Part shown: in pieces, positions 23,425 to 32,626 of the stretch
Position numbering within the stretch: position 1 is the first letter of the stretch
Layout of the letters: the number at the start of each line of letters is the position of its first letter
NCBI RefSeq assembly: GCF_003012775.1
Contig: NZ_PXYG01000001.1
Coordinates: forward strand, 124,001-188,000
Source of the DNA: Zobellella endophytica
GTDB lineage: Bacteria > Pseudomonadota > Gammaproteobacteria > Enterobacterales > Aeromonadaceae
Length of the DNA stretch: 64,000 nucleotides
Reading direction: 5' to 3'
Translations under genes and position numbers: made by a program
The notes under the pieces: model-generated
What the model was told of the DNA's origin: nothing
What the model saw: only the letters and a program-made list of their open reading frames with translations
Database searches by the model: none

Positions 23425-24723
23425 TTATCTTTCGTCTTTCGCGCGGTGTTTTTCCCAGTTTGAAACGAGCTGGAAGCCAAGGCGGCGCACCGGTTGCGGC
23501 GGCATCCAGCTGGCCTGCCCGAACAGCCGGGCGATGTCCGGAACGGTTTCCCCCAGGGCCTGTCTGGCCAATAGCTCTCCCAGCAGGGTGCCCTTGACCA
23601 CACCGCCGCCATTGCAGCCGGCCGCCACATGGAGTCGCGGGCCTATCTCTCCCCATAGCGGCGCGCCGTTGTGGGTAAAGCCGGTCGTTCCGCCCCATAC
23701 ATGGGTAAACGGCAGGGCCAGATCCGGGTAGCGCCGCTGCAGGCTTGCCTGCAGTTTCAGGGCAACGGCGTCGTTGTCCGACTCCTGTTCGAAGCTGTAT
23801 TCCGAGCGGATCAGCAAGCGCCGGTCCGCGGTGGTGCGCAAGGTGCAGCCCAGCCGATGGGCGGGCAGCAGCCCCCAGCAGCCGGCGCCAAGTCGCTGCC
23901 AGACGGCATCCGGCAGGGGGGCGGTGAGGGCGGCATAGGTATAGATCACGCTCAACCGGGCGGGATCGGCCCCCAGGTGGCGTGAAAAGGCGTTGTTGGC
24001 CAGGATGACATGCCGTGCCTGCACCTCGCCCCGGGGCGTGGTCACTCGCCAATGCTGATGGTCGTGGGCAAGGGTGGTTACCGGGCTGTGTTCAAACAGG
24101 GAGATGTTCCCGGGCCGGTTGTCTACCAGCCCCCGGATCAGGGCGGCCGGCTGCACCAGGGTGCAGTCGGGCGAGTACAGGCCGGCTCGGTAATACGCCG
24201 AGCCGGTCCGTTCGGCCAGCTGGGCGCGCGACAGCTCCTCGAATTCCAGGCCGGCCGCCTGCAAAAAGGTCCGGTAGGCGGTCAGGGATTTCATGCCGGC
24301 GTCACCCGCCGCGGCGCGGTAGGTGCCCGACTGCCGCCATTGGCAGTCGATGGCGTGCTCTTCAATAAAGAGCTTCAGCCGGGCAACCGTCTGCCTGCTG
24401 AGCCGGTTGATTTCCCCCATCCGGAGCAGTTGATCCGTCGCCGCATCATTGGCGAGGGCAATTTCAAGCAAAAAGCCGGAGTTCCTGCCCGGGCTGCCTT
24501 CGCCGACATGAGACGCATCCAGCAGATAAACGGATTGATCCGGCCGTTGCCGGGCCCAGTACCGGGCCGCCGCCATCCCGGTAAAACCGGCGCCAATCAC
24601 GACGACATCGGCCCGCTGGCTATCCTCGAGGGCGGGCGCGGGCTCCCGTTTGGCCAGCAGGTCGTTCCAGCCGCAGCTACGCTGGTAGCCCGGATAGGTG
24701 TGGTGTTGGGGCATAGCCGTCAT
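23425..24723 (-). CDS. FAD-dependent amine oxidoreductase (DAO family, PuuB/OrdL-like)
   Basis: The 432-aa protein has an N-terminal FAD-binding Rossmann motif (VVVIGAGFTGMAAARYWA, about 40-57) preceded by the SCGWNDLLAKREP-type lead of gamma-glutamylputrescine oxidase relatives. The C-terminal GGTTGFTHNGAPLWGEIG and CNGGGVVKGTLLG (about 345-380) close the flavin site. It would oxidise a secondary or primary amine in the cytoplasm. Its start overlaps the IclR stop as ATGA, so the pair is translationally coupled. The exact substrate cannot be read from sequence; polyamine-derived or N-methyl amino-acid substrates are possible. Confidence 0.8.
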   Translation of the reverse strand: MTAMPQHHTYPGYQRSCGWNDLLAKREPAPALEDSQRADVVVIGAGFTGMAAARYWARQRPDQSVYLLDASHVGEGSPGRNSGFLLEIALANDAATDQLLRMGEINRLSRQTVARLKLFIEEHAIDCQWRQSGTYRAAAGDAGMKSLTAYRTFLQAAGLEFEELSRAQLAERTGSAYYRAGLYSPDCTLVQPAALIRGLVDNRPGNISLFEHSPVTTLAHDHQHWRVTTPRGEVQARHVILANNAFSRHLGADPARLSVIYTYAALTAPLPDAVWQRLGAGCWGLLPAHRLGCTLRTTADRRLLIRSEYSFEQESDNDAVALKLQASLQRRYPDLALPFTHVWGGTTGFTHNGAPLWGEIGPRLHVAAGCNGGGVVKGTLLGELLARQALGETVPDIARLFGQASWMPPQPVRRLGFQLVSNWEKHRAKDER

Positions 24724-25529
24724 TCCTCCAGGCTGATGAGTCCGCGCGCTTGTTGAACCATGGTGGCGATTTCGTTTTTCATGGCGCCGATGATCTGCTC
24801 CTGGTGTTGCGGGGTTTTTCGTGATTTCAGCATGGAGCAGCTGAGGGCGCCCATGGGGTGGCCGCTATGGTCGATGATGGGCAGGGCCAGGCCGGTATAT
24901 TCGGGCAGCCCCGAACTCTCTACCCCGCGGGCAAAGCCTTGCGTTCTCAGGTGCTCTATCTCGGCCAGGATGGCACGGGTGTCGATGGCATATTCCCGTG
25001 CCAGCCTGGGGGCGTTGTGCTCCAGGATATGCGCGCACTCGGCGGTATTCAGATCCGCCAACAGGGCGATGGAGGCCTGGCCGACGCCCAACGGCATGCG
25101 CCCGCCAATGCTGCGCGCAAAGCTGGCAACGGGGTAGCGGCCATGCTGGACCTCGAGGCAAATGGCGTAATAGCCGTCCCGGATAAACAGAAAGAAGCTG
25201 TCGCCAAGCTGTTCGGCCAGGCGCAGCAGGCAAGGCCGGGCGAGTTCCCGCAGGCCGCTGCCGTTGCCGGCTTTCGAGCCCAGCACCAGCAATTCATAGC
25301 CCAGGTAATAGCGGCCCCGTTCCTGCCCCGAACGCAGAAAACCTTCCTGCCGCAAGCCTTGCAAGAGGCGATAGACGGTGGTGCGGCTGAGCTCGGTCTG
25401 GCACAAAAAATCGTCTACGGTGGCGCCCCGGTACCCGCTCTCGGCAACAATGCGCAGCAATGTCATGGCCCGGGCCAGGGTTTGTGGGCCCAGGCTCTGT
25501 GGTCTGGCAGATGGCGGAGGCGTTTGCAT
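24720..25529 (-). CDS. IclR-family transcriptional regulator
   Basis: The 269-aa protein has an N-terminal winged helix (ARAMTLLRIVAESGYRGATV, shown in part, then LSRTTVYRLLQGL) and the IclR effector-binding domain, including GLPEYTGLALPIIDHSGHP and the final ALSCSM strand. It is the first gene of the unit with the FAD oxidoreductase and NhaC carrier, and probably controls them and the separate NhaC gene upstream according to substrate level. Confidence 0.88.
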   Translation of the reverse strand: MQTPPPSARPQSLGPQTLARAMTLLRIVAESGYRGATVDDFLCQTELSRTTVYRLLQGLRQEGFLRSGQERGRYYLGYELLVLGSKAGNGSGLRELARPCLLRLAEQLGDSFFLFIRDGYYAICLEVQHGRYPVASFARSIGGRMPLGVGQASIALLADLNTAECAHILEHNAPRLAREYAIDTRAILAEIEHLRTQGFARGVESSGLPEYTGLALPIIDHSGHPMGALSCSMLKSRKTPQHQEQIIGAMKNEIATMVQQARGLISLEE

Positions 25530-25688
25530 AGGGATACCTGTGGTGGTTTTAACAGAATCATAACGAGACGGCCGACTTTAATCGTCCCGATATATGGGAA
25601 TATGGGTTGACGTCGTGCAATACCCGGCCTGGGGTTGCCGGTGCTCATACCCTTCGGATTTTGTGGCCGCACCGGCCCATAAACTAAA

Positions 25689-25718
25689 AAATCCACTGCC
25701 GGCACCGGCAGTGGATTT
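25689..25718 (-). terminator. Rho-independent terminator for the minus-strand NhaC gene
   Basis: A perfect 14-bp inverted repeat (AAATCCACTGCCGG / CCGGCAGTGGATTT) with a 2-base centre is followed by a T-run on the minus strand, 33 bases past the stop of the 25751-27256 gene. Confidence 0.9.
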
Positions 25719-25750
25719 AGTTTCTTTGGTCGGCTTCGTCTCGCCGAAGA

Positions 25751-27256
25751 TCAGGCCGCCTGGACCGCCAGTTTGCTGTTGTGCACCCTGGCCAGCAGAT
25801 AAACCAGGCACAGCTGGGCGGTCAGTGCGGCAAGCAGGATCAGCGGGCTTTCCATCAGGCCGGCCACCATAAAGCACGCCAGGGCAATGCCGCCGTTGAG
25901 CAGGGCATAGGGCAGTTGGGTGCGAAAGTGCTCAAACTGATCGCAGCCGGAGCCGGTGGAAGACAGGATGGTGGTTTCGGAAATAGGCGAGCAGTGGTCG
26001 CCGAACAGGCCGCCGGACAATACCGCGCCAATGCTGGCATACAAGGGGGCGTCAATGGCCACGGCGGTGGGAATGACCAGTGGCATCATAATGGCGAAGG
26101 TGCCCCAGGATGAGCCGGTGGCAAAGGATATGATGGCCGAGAGCAGGAAGGCCACGGCCGGCACCAGCCAGTAGGGGAAGCCGGCCTGGGCCTGCTCGGC
26201 AATATAGGCGGCCGCGCCCAGCTCTTTGCCTATGCTGCTGAGGGTCCAGGCCAGGATCAGCACAATGGCCACCTGCATCATGTTGCCCATGCCTTTCAGG
26301 TACACGGCGATGCCGTCATTCAGTTTGCGCACACCGTAAACGGCCATCAGGCCGATCAGGGTCATGGCCGCGAAAAAGTAGGCACTGGACAGGGCCGCCC
26401 GAAACACGGAGCCGGAGACCTTTGCAAACGGAAACCCTAACGGGGCCAGCATGCTGATCAATACGATGGCCATCACCAGCAGGGGCGCCCACACGAACGA
26501 GGCCTTGGCGCTGGCATGGGTAAAGGGGCTGAGTTGCTGCTGGGGGCCGGCGGCAATGACTCCCCGTTCGGCCTGCTGTTCGGCATCGGCCATGGGACCG
26601 AAGTCCAGTTTCTTCAGCGCCACCAGGGGCACGATAAAAATGGCCAGAAAGGCATAAAACTGGAAGGGGATGGCCTGAACAAAGGCCTGCCAGTCGGTGA
26701 TGTCCAGCGCCAGGGCGGTAAACTCTTTTTGCAGCAGCCCCATGATATAGACTCCCCAGCCGATAAAGGGGATAAGAATGGCAACCGGCGAGGCGGTGGA
26801 GTCGATGATAAAGGCCAGTTTCTGACGGGACAGCTTAAGCTTGTCGAACAGCGGGCGGAACACCGGCCCCACGATCAGCGGGGTGCCCAGATCGGAAAAA
26901 AAGATAACGATACCGCCCAGCCAGGAAGAAATCTGGGCCCGGCACTTGCTGCTGACCCAGTGGGTCACTTTCAGGGCAAAGGCCTGGCCGCCGCCGGACT
27001 GTTCCATCAAGGCGACGAATCCGCCGATAAAGACCAGCAACACCAGCACACCGGCGTTGTAGCTGTCGGTCAGTTGGGGCACCAGGTGGTTCTGGACCAG
27101 AATGCCAAAGGTGTCGAGCGGGTGAAGCCAGTCATTAAGCATGACCACGCCGCTCAGTACCCCGGCGAACAGGCCGATCACCACATTACGGGTGGCCAGC
27201 GATAACACCAGGGTGAAAGCGATGGGAATGAGCGAGCTTATATCTGTTTGTTCCAT
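25751..27256 (-). CDS. NhaC-family carrier (second copy)
   Basis: The 501-aa multi-span membrane protein is a paralogue of the 21953-23359 product, with FFSDLGTPLIVGPVFRPL, DSTASPVAILIPFIGWGVY and GSSWGTFAIMMPLVIP plus GGLFGDHCSPISETTILSS. ATG 27256 is used rather than the longer frame from 27325 because GGAAGGA sits 9 bases upstream. It is a single-gene transcript with its own terminator, upstream of the IclR-oxidoreductase-NhaC unit and in the same direction. The cargo is unknown; an amine or amino acid related to the adjacent oxidase is a reasonable guess. Confidence 0.85.
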   Translation of the reverse strand: MEQTDISSLIPIAFTLVLSLATRNVVIGLFAGVLSGVVMLNDWLHPLDTFGILVQNHLVPQLTDSYNAGVLVLLVFIGGFVALMEQSGGGQAFALKVTHWVSSKCRAQISSWLGGIVIFFSDLGTPLIVGPVFRPLFDKLKLSRQKLAFIIDSTASPVAILIPFIGWGVYIMGLLQKEFTALALDITDWQAFVQAIPFQFYAFLAIFIVPLVALKKLDFGPMADAEQQAERGVIAAGPQQQLSPFTHASAKASFVWAPLLVMAIVLISMLAPLGFPFAKVSGSVFRAALSSAYFFAAMTLIGLMAVYGVRKLNDGIAVYLKGMGNMMQVAIVLILAWTLSSIGKELGAAAYIAEQAQAGFPYWLVPAVAFLLSAIISFATGSSWGTFAIMMPLVIPTAVAIDAPLYASIGAVLSGGLFGDHCSPISETTILSSTGSGCDQFEHFRTQLPYALLNGGIALACFMVAGLMESPLILLAALTAQLCLVYLLARVHNSKLAVQAA

Positions 27257-27795
27257 AGCATGATCCTTCCAGAACCGCGGCCATTGGCGGTGTCTTGTAT
27301 TAACAACTAGCGGAGAGTAAGCCACCCGATGGCAGCATGAAATCGTTGACCGGCGTCAGGATTTTATTTGGCATGGGTGGACAAAATGTAACCCACTGTT
27401 TCTGCCTGTTTTTAGGCGGGGCACTGTAAAGTGTGCTCCGGCTGGTTTCAAGCCGGATCTGAAAGATAATGAATTAAGTTCGGTTTATTACTCATGGTGT
27501 TTTCGGAATTTAGCGGCCAAGTCCGCCATTAAACACGGTCTTTCGGGTATTGCCCTGGTTCCCCGCCTTCGCGGGATGACGGGGGAGGGTCAGCCAAAGG
27601 AGCTTCGTTTGGCTCAATATTACGCCCGCCTCACAGTTTTAACTAAATTCACATATATCCAACATCTCCTTGTTGACCATTATCTACTCCTGCTTATAAC
27701 GTGATGTTTGGCATCATCTTTCGTTAACTGCTGCCATTGTCACATTTTATTTTTTCGCCGTTTATGGCGATAAATACCAACAAGGAACATTCAGG
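27257..27795. other. Intergenic region between divergent NhaC and binding-protein genes, with REP element
   Basis: This 539-bp region holds the promoters of both neighbours. A REP palindrome (CCCCGCCTTCGCGGGA, 27561-27575) of the family seen near 13970 and 32823 lies in it, as does a small hairpin TCCGGCTggtttcAAGCCGGA around 27437-27457. No further gene or RNA is recognised. Confidence 0.6.
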
Positions 27796-28584
27796 ATGAA
27801 GCACGGATTCTGGCAATCCTCCCTGCTGGGAGCGGCGTTGTTAAGCCTGGCCTGTACCGGACAGGCCCGGGAATGGAAAGAGATCAAGTTCAGTGTGGAG
27901 GGGTCTTACCCGCCGTTCAGCTGGACCACCACCGATGGCGAGCTGGAAGGGTTCGAGGTCGATCTGGCCCGGGCCTTGTGCGAGGAGCTGCAAGTCACAT
28001 GCCGGATTGCGGCGCAAGACTGGGACGGCATTATTCCGGCCCTGCTGTCGCGCAAGCACGATGCCATTATTGCGGCCATGACCATCACGCCCGAGCGGGA
28101 GAAGACGGTGCTGTTTACCATTCCCTACGCCCGGGTGCCCACCCGTTTCGTCACCCACAAAGAGAACGAGATCGACTTTAGCGATGCCGGCATGGCCAAT
28201 CTTAAAGTCGGGGTGCAAAGGGCGACCATTGGCGACAAGTACCTCACCGATAAACACAACGGCATCGATATTGTGCGTTACGGCACCTTCGATGAAGCCT
28301 TTATGGATCTGCGGGCCGGACGTGTCGACACCGTGTTTGGCGGCGCCCTCGGCATCCAGAGCGGCCTGCTCGACAAGCCGGATGGCCGGGAGTTTCACTT
28401 TTCCGGGCCGGTCTTCACCGAAGAGGCCTGGTTCGGCAAGGGGATCGGCATCGCCGTGCGCAAACAGGATCAGGACCTGGCCGAGCTGCTCAACCGGGGC
28501 ATACTGACCCTGAGGGAAAAAGGGATCCATCAGGAAATTGCTTCCCGCTATTTTCCCTATGATATCTACGGCGACACCCCCTGA
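27796..28584 (+). CDS. Periplasmic amino-acid (cationic type) ABC-transporter binding protein
   Basis: The 262-aa protein has a signal peptide (cleavage likely after CTGQA, about residue 24) and the SBP_bac_3 fold. EGSYPPFSWTTTDGELEGFEVDLARAL is the N-terminal ligand loop (quoted in parts), followed by CRIAAQDWDGIIPALLSRKHDAI and the hinge MTITPEREK. The pattern is that of lysine/arginine/ornithine or octopine-type binding proteins. No permease or ATPase genes are adjacent, so it is an orphan that must borrow a transporter or act as a sensor component. AAGGAAC is near the start. Confidence 0.85.
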   Translation: MKHGFWQSSLLGAALLSLACTGQAREWKEIKFSVEGSYPPFSWTTTDGELEGFEVDLARALCEELQVTCRIAAQDWDGIIPALLSRKHDAIIAAMTITPEREKTVLFTIPYARVPTRFVTHKENEIDFSDAGMANLKVGVQRATIGDKYLTDKHNGIDIVRYGTFDEAFMDLRAGRVDTVFGGALGIQSGLLDKPDGREFHFSGPVFTEEAWFGKGIGIAVRKQDQDLAELLNRGILTLREKGIHQEIASRYFPYDIYGDTP

Positions 28585-28596
28585 CAGGCACCCCGT

Positions 28597-28625
28597 GCTT
28601 TGCGGCCTTCCGGTGGCCGCAAAGC
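28597..28625. terminator. Bidirectional hairpin between convergent genes
   Basis: An 11-bp perfect stem (GCTTTGCGGCC / GGCCGCAAAGC) with a 7-base loop lies 13 bases after the binding-protein stop and 17 bases before the LysR stop. It lacks a T-run, so termination strength is uncertain. Confidence 0.5.
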
Positions 28626-28641
28626 GGCGCTCGCGGGCAAG

Positions 28642-29544
28642 CTACAGCCTAATATCCTGCCATGTGCCATCGGCAAACCAGTCGGCCAGGTGGTCGATCA
28701 GGGCGCGCACCGCCGGGGAGAGGTGTTTGCGCGAGGGATAGAGGGCGTAAATGTCCATCACCTTGGGCTGCCATTCCGGCAACAGCCGTACCAGCTCGCC
28801 GCGGGCCAGGGCGCCCTGGGCCAGGTAGGCGGGCTGCAGGCCGACGCCCATGTCCTGAAGCGCCGCGCTCAGCAGGGTGGTGGCCTCGTTCGCCGTCAGC
28901 CGGCAAGTTACTTCCACCGATTCGTGCCGGCCGTCGCGGCTCAAATGCCAGATATGGCGTTCGAAGTTCTTGTAGCCCAGGCACCGGTGCCGGGTCAGAT
29001 CGGCGGGCCGGGTGATCTCCGGCGCGCCGTCGAGGTAGCGTTGACTGGCCACCAGCACCGACTCGCAGCGGCCGATGGGCTTGCCGATAAGCGACGGATC
29101 CGGGTCGGCGGCGATGCGAATGGCCAGATCGATGCGCTCCGCCACCAGATCGGCCGCCCTGTCCTGCACCTCTATGTCGATATCCACCCGGGGGTGGCGT
29201 GCCATAAAGGCCTTAACGGCGGGGATGAGCTGGGCAAAACCGAAGGACATGCTGGCCGCCACCCGGATTTTCCCCGCCGGCTCGTCCCGCCCCATCAATT
29301 GAAACTGCAACCCTTCCGCCTGCTCGACCCAGGCCTGCACCTGCGGCAGGCACTGCTCGCCGGCGGAGGTGAGCGACACCCGGCGCGTGGTGCGGTTGAG
29401 CAGGCGGGCAGCAAGCCAGCTTTCCATGGCGTCGATATAGCGCGTCACCATGGGGCGCGACATTTCCAGCCGCTCGGCGGTGGCGGTAAAGCTCTGGGTG
29501 GCGGCCACATCGACAAATACCCGGGCGGCGGTCAAACGATCCAT
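28642..29544 (-). CDS. LysR-family transcriptional regulator (CrgA/DsdC-like subgroup)
   Basis: The 300-aa protein has an N-terminal wHTH (AARVFVDVAATQSFTATAERL, shown in part, then MSRPMVTRYIDAMES) and a substrate-binding domain from about 90. It diverges from the MBL-fold/DsbA pair across 107 bp and probably regulates it, the usual LysR arrangement. Confidence 0.9.
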   Translation of the reverse strand: MDRLTAARVFVDVAATQSFTATAERLEMSRPMVTRYIDAMESWLAARLLNRTTRRVSLTSAGEQCLPQVQAWVEQAEGLQFQLMGRDEPAGKIRVAASMSFGFAQLIPAVKAFMARHPRVDIDIEVQDRAADLVAERIDLAIRIAADPDPSLIGKPIGRCESVLVASQRYLDGAPEITRPADLTRHRCLGYKNFERHIWHLSRDGRHESVEVTCRLTANEATTLLSAALQDMGVGLQPAYLAQGALARGELVRLLPEWQPKVMDIYALYPSRKHLSPAVRALIDHLADWFADGTWQDIRL

Positions 29545-29651
29545 TACATGCTCGGTTTAAGAAATAATGATGTTGTTTTTTAGCCATATATCCGAACAAG
29601 TTCAAGCCGTAAACTGCTCCCCATACAACAAACCCATTCGGAGCAACCCAG

Positions 29652-30512
29652 ATGAACACAGTCACCACCCTCGCCGCCGGCCTGCTGCTGTCCGGCGCCG
29701 CCATGGCGGCACCACCCTTGACGCTGGAGGTATACAACGCCGACGGCAACAGTTTCCACGTCAATTCCACCCTGGTGTACGGCGACACCGAAGCCATGGT
29801 GGTCGATACCGGCTTTACCCGGGCGGACGCGCTGCGCATCGCCGCCAGGGTGCTGGACTCGGGCAAACGGCTCAAGACCATCTTTATCAGCCAGGCGGAT
29901 CCGGACTACTACTTCGGCGCCGAGGTGCTGCAGCAGCTGTTCCCCCAGGCGGAGCTGGTCGCCACGCCGGCGGTGCGTGACGTCATTGCCTCGAAACTGG
30001 AAGACAAACTGGCGTTCTGGGCGCCCAAAATGGGCGACAACGCGCCGGTCAAGCCGGTGCTGCCCACGGCCTACAACGGCAACAGCCTGAGCATCGACGG
30101 CCAGATCATCGAGATCCGCGGCACCGACGGCACACTGAGCCATCGCCCTTACCTGTGGATCCCGGCCAACAAGGCGATTCTGGGCAACGTGGCGGTATAC
30201 GGCAACGTGCACCTGTGGATGGCCGACGCCCAAGGCGATGAAGAGCGTGCCGCCTGGGCCGGGCAACTGGACGACATGGCGGCCCTCGAGCCCGAGCTGG
30301 TGATCCCCGGCCATATGCTGCCGGGCACCCAAACCGATGCCTCCGCCATCGCCTTTTCGCAGCGCTACCTGGCGGACTTTGCCGGGGCGAAGGCCGAGAG
30401 CAAGGATAGCGCCCAGTTTATCGATGCCCTGAGCCGGGCCTACCCCGAGGCGGGCCTGCCCATGGCGCTGGAAATCGGGGCCAAGGTCCATATGGGAGAA
30501 ATGACATGGTAA
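29652..30512 (+). CDS. Exported MBL-fold protein lacking the usual metal-binding histidines
   Basis: The 286-aa protein has a signal peptide (MNTVTTLAAGLLLSGAAMA). The metallo-beta-lactamase core is recognisable from VYGDTEAMVVDTGFTRADA (D52) and the late PGHMLPGT. The metal motif HxHxDH is replaced by SQADPDYY at 80-87: the first His is Gln81, the DH His is Tyr86, while D83 and D85 are kept. Relatives usually read THGDPDHY here. It may bind one metal differently or be a non-catalytic binding protein. It overlaps the DsbA-family gene by 7 bases and is divergent from LysR. Confidence 0.78.
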   Translation: MNTVTTLAAGLLLSGAAMAAPPLTLEVYNADGNSFHVNSTLVYGDTEAMVVDTGFTRADALRIAARVLDSGKRLKTIFISQADPDYYFGAEVLQQLFPQAELVATPAVRDVIASKLEDKLAFWAPKMGDNAPVKPVLPTAYNGNSLSIDGQIIEIRGTDGTLSHRPYLWIPANKAILGNVAVYGNVHLWMADAQGDEERAAWAGQLDDMAALEPELVIPGHMLPGTQTDASAIAFSQRYLADFAGAKAESKDSAQFIDALSRAYPEAGLPMALEIGAKVHMGEMTW

Positions 30513-31129
30513 CGGCGCATTATATGTTCGACCCCATGTGCGGCTGGTGCTACGGCGCCGCCTCCCTTATCGGGCAACTGAGCCGGATGGACGGTGTGCG
30601 GCTGGCGCTGCACCCCGGCGGCATGATACGTAAAACCGCGATTGATGCCGGTTTTCGCCGGCATATTCTCGAGGCCGATCAACGCATCGAGGCGCAGACG
30701 GGGCAGGTTTTCGGGGCGCCTTACCTGGCGCGGGTCGCCGGCGGCGCGCCCCTGGTGCTGGACTCCTATATTACCGCTCAGGCGGTGATCGCCGCCGGGC
30801 ATTTGGGGCTGGCGGAGGTGGAAATGCTGCACCGCATCCAGCAGGCCCATTACCAGTCCGGGTTGCCGGTGTACCGGCCGGAAACCCTGTCCGCCCTGGC
30901 AGGCCAGCTCGGTATCGGCCCCGAGGCCTGGGCCCAGGCCATGAGCCGGGCGGGCGAGGAGGTGGAAGCCGCGGTGCGGCGCACCCGTCAATTGATGGAG
31001 CAGTTCGGCCTGGGCGGTTTTCCGTCGCTGCTGATGGAAAGGGAAGGGCAGTGGCAGGCCATCGGCCTGAGCCGGTTTTATGGCCACCCGGACGAATGGC
31101 ACTCCTTCTGGCAACAGCAATTGCCCTGA
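30506..31129 (+). CDS. DsbA-family (FrnE-like) thioredoxin-fold protein
   Basis: The 207-aa protein opens with a beta strand and CGWC (12-15), the CxxC active site, within FDPMCGWCYG. A helical insertion and a cis-proline loop (GGFPSLL, about 173) follow, as in DsbA/FrnE proteins. It has no signal peptide, so it should act in the cytoplasm as a disulfide or glutathione-dependent isomerase-like enzyme. ATG 30506 lies inside the end of the MBL gene and the two are coupled. Confidence 0.85.
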   Translation: MVTAHYMFDPMCGWCYGAASLIGQLSRMDGVRLALHPGGMIRKTAIDAGFRRHILEADQRIEAQTGQVFGAPYLARVAGGAPLVLDSYITAQAVIAAGHLGLAEVEMLHRIQQAHYQSGLPVYRPETLSALAGQLGIGPEAWAQAMSRAGEEVEAAVRRTRQLMEQFGLGGFPSLLMEREGQWQAIGLSRFYGHPDEWHSFWQQQLP

Positions 31130-31159
31130 GCAAAATGCGGTGCCGTGTTTTGGTCCTGG

Positions 31160-31227
31160 GTAGGGTCCACTTCAGTGGACCTTTCCGATAACGGCGCCGT
31201 GGTTTGGTCGAATAAATTCGACCCTAC
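31160..31227. repeat. Solitary compound palindromic repeat
   Basis: GTAGGGTC at the left and GACCCTAC at the right bound two palindromes, GGTCCACTTCAGTGGACC and GGTCGAATAAATTCGACC. This is an inverted-orientation copy of the family at 21700, 40592 and 42996, lying between convergent genes. Confidence 0.88.
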
Positions 31228-31270
31228 AAGTCAACCCAGCCAATCGACTCGGTAAATTTCTTCGTCTGCC

Positions 31271-32626
31271 TTATTCGCCGCTGGGTTTCTTGCGCCGCAT
31301 GGGGGCCGTGCCGTCGTCGGAGCCCAGGCCCGGGCCGGTAAAGCGCTCGGCCCGGCTGTGCGCCGGCTTGGCGGGTTTTTTCACCGGCGCACGCTCGGGC
31401 TTGCCCTTGGCGGCTGGCTTGGGGCCGGCCTTGGCGACGGGCCTGGCCGCCTTGGGCCTGATGCCCTTGAACTTGCCTTCCAGCCCTTCGATGCTGGCAA
31501 AGGCGATGTCCTGTTGCAGAAAGCGCTCGATGCGTTTGAAGGCGTCCCAGTCCTTGGGCCCCACCAGCGATACCGCCGCACCGCTGGCACCGGCACGACC
31601 GGTTCGGCCGACGCGATGCACGTATTCTTCCGCCTGTTTGGGCAGATCGAAGTTCACCACCAGCGATACCTGCAGCAAATCCAGCCCGCGCGAGGCCAGA
31701 TCGGTGGTGATCAGCAGCCGCTGCTGGCCCCGGCCGAAGGCGTCCATGATGCGGTTGCGCTCGGCCTGGCTCATGTCGCCGTGCAGGGCGGCGGCGGCCT
31801 GTCCCTGCTCCTGCAACAGGGTGGCCAGCCGCTCGGTGTCGGCGCGGGTGGCGGTGAAGACGATGGCCTGCTGGTAGTCTTCATGGCCGAGCAGGTGCAT
31901 CAGCAGCGCCTGCTTGTGATCCAAGTGGTCGCACAGCATGAAACGCTGTTCAATATCCTGGTGCTCGGCGTTGGCGGCCCCCACGGCCACCCGCTTGGGC
32001 GCCTTGAGCAGGAGTGCGGCCATGTCGTTCGCCTCGGCGTGATCCAGGGTGGCGGAGAACATCAGGGTCTGGCGGCGGCGGTGGTCGGCGGCCTGGTGGA
32101 TCTGCGCCAGTTGGGGCGCGAAGCCCAGGTCCAGCATGCGGTCGGCCTCATCCAGGATCAGCAGCTCCAGGCCGTTCAGCAGCAGCGAACGGGCCTCCAG
32201 GTGGTTGGCCAGCCGGCCCGGCGTGGCCACGATCACATCCGGCGACTTGCGCAGCGCCTTGAGCTGATCGTTGAAGTTTTCGCCGCCCAATAACAGGGCG
32301 ATGTTGAGCCCGCTGCCGCTGGTGAGCGAACGCAGCTGGCTGAACACCTGCCTGGCCAGCTCCCGGGTGGGGGCCAGGATCAGGGCGCGCGGATCCCGCT
32401 TGCTCAGCGCTTTGGTTTTCAACAGCCGGTGCAGGGCCGGCAGCAGAAAGGCCAGGGTCTTGCCGGAGCCGGTCTGGGACGAGGCCATCAGATCATGGCC
32501 GGCCAGCACCACAGGAATGGCGTTTTCCTGGATCTCGGTGGGGGCGTCCAGGCCCAGGTGGCCCAGGGCCTTGAGAAGACGGGAGTCCAGTCCAAAATCG
32601 TTGAAATGTGGGGATTGTTGCGCCAA
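31271..32626 (-). CDS. DEAD-box ATP-dependent RNA helicase (RhlE/SrmB-like)
   Basis: The 451-aa protein has all helicase motifs in order: Q motif PTEIQ, motif I ASQTGSGKT, Ia PTRELA, GG, TPGR, motif II DEAD, motif III SAT, motif IV-V and motif VI HRVGRTGRAG. A Lys/Pro/Ala-rich basic tail (about 380-451) would bind RNA. It probably assists ribosome assembly or mRNA turnover. The likely start is TTG 32626, with GGAG 7 bases upstream and MAQQSPHFNDFGL reading straight into the Q-motif; no better ATG is available. Confidence 0.92.
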   Translation of the reverse strand: MAQQSPHFNDFGLDSRLLKALGHLGLDAPTEIQENAIPVVLAGHDLMASSQTGSGKTLAFLLPALHRLLKTKALSKRDPRALILAPTRELARQVFSQLRSLTSGSGLNIALLLGGENFNDQLKALRKSPDVIVATPGRLANHLEARSLLLNGLELLILDEADRMLDLGFAPQLAQIHQAADHRRRQTLMFSATLDHAEANDMAALLLKAPKRVAVGAANAEHQDIEQRFMLCDHLDHKQALLMHLLGHEDYQQAIVFTATRADTERLATLLQEQGQAAAALHGDMSQAERNRIMDAFGRGQQRLLITTDLASRGLDLLQVSLVVNFDLPKQAEEYVHRVGRTGRAGASGAAVSLVGPKDWDAFKRIERFLQQDIAFASIEGLEGKFKGIRPKAARPVAKAGPKPAAKGKPERAPVKKPAKPAHSRAERFTGPGLGSDDGTAPMRRKKPSGE

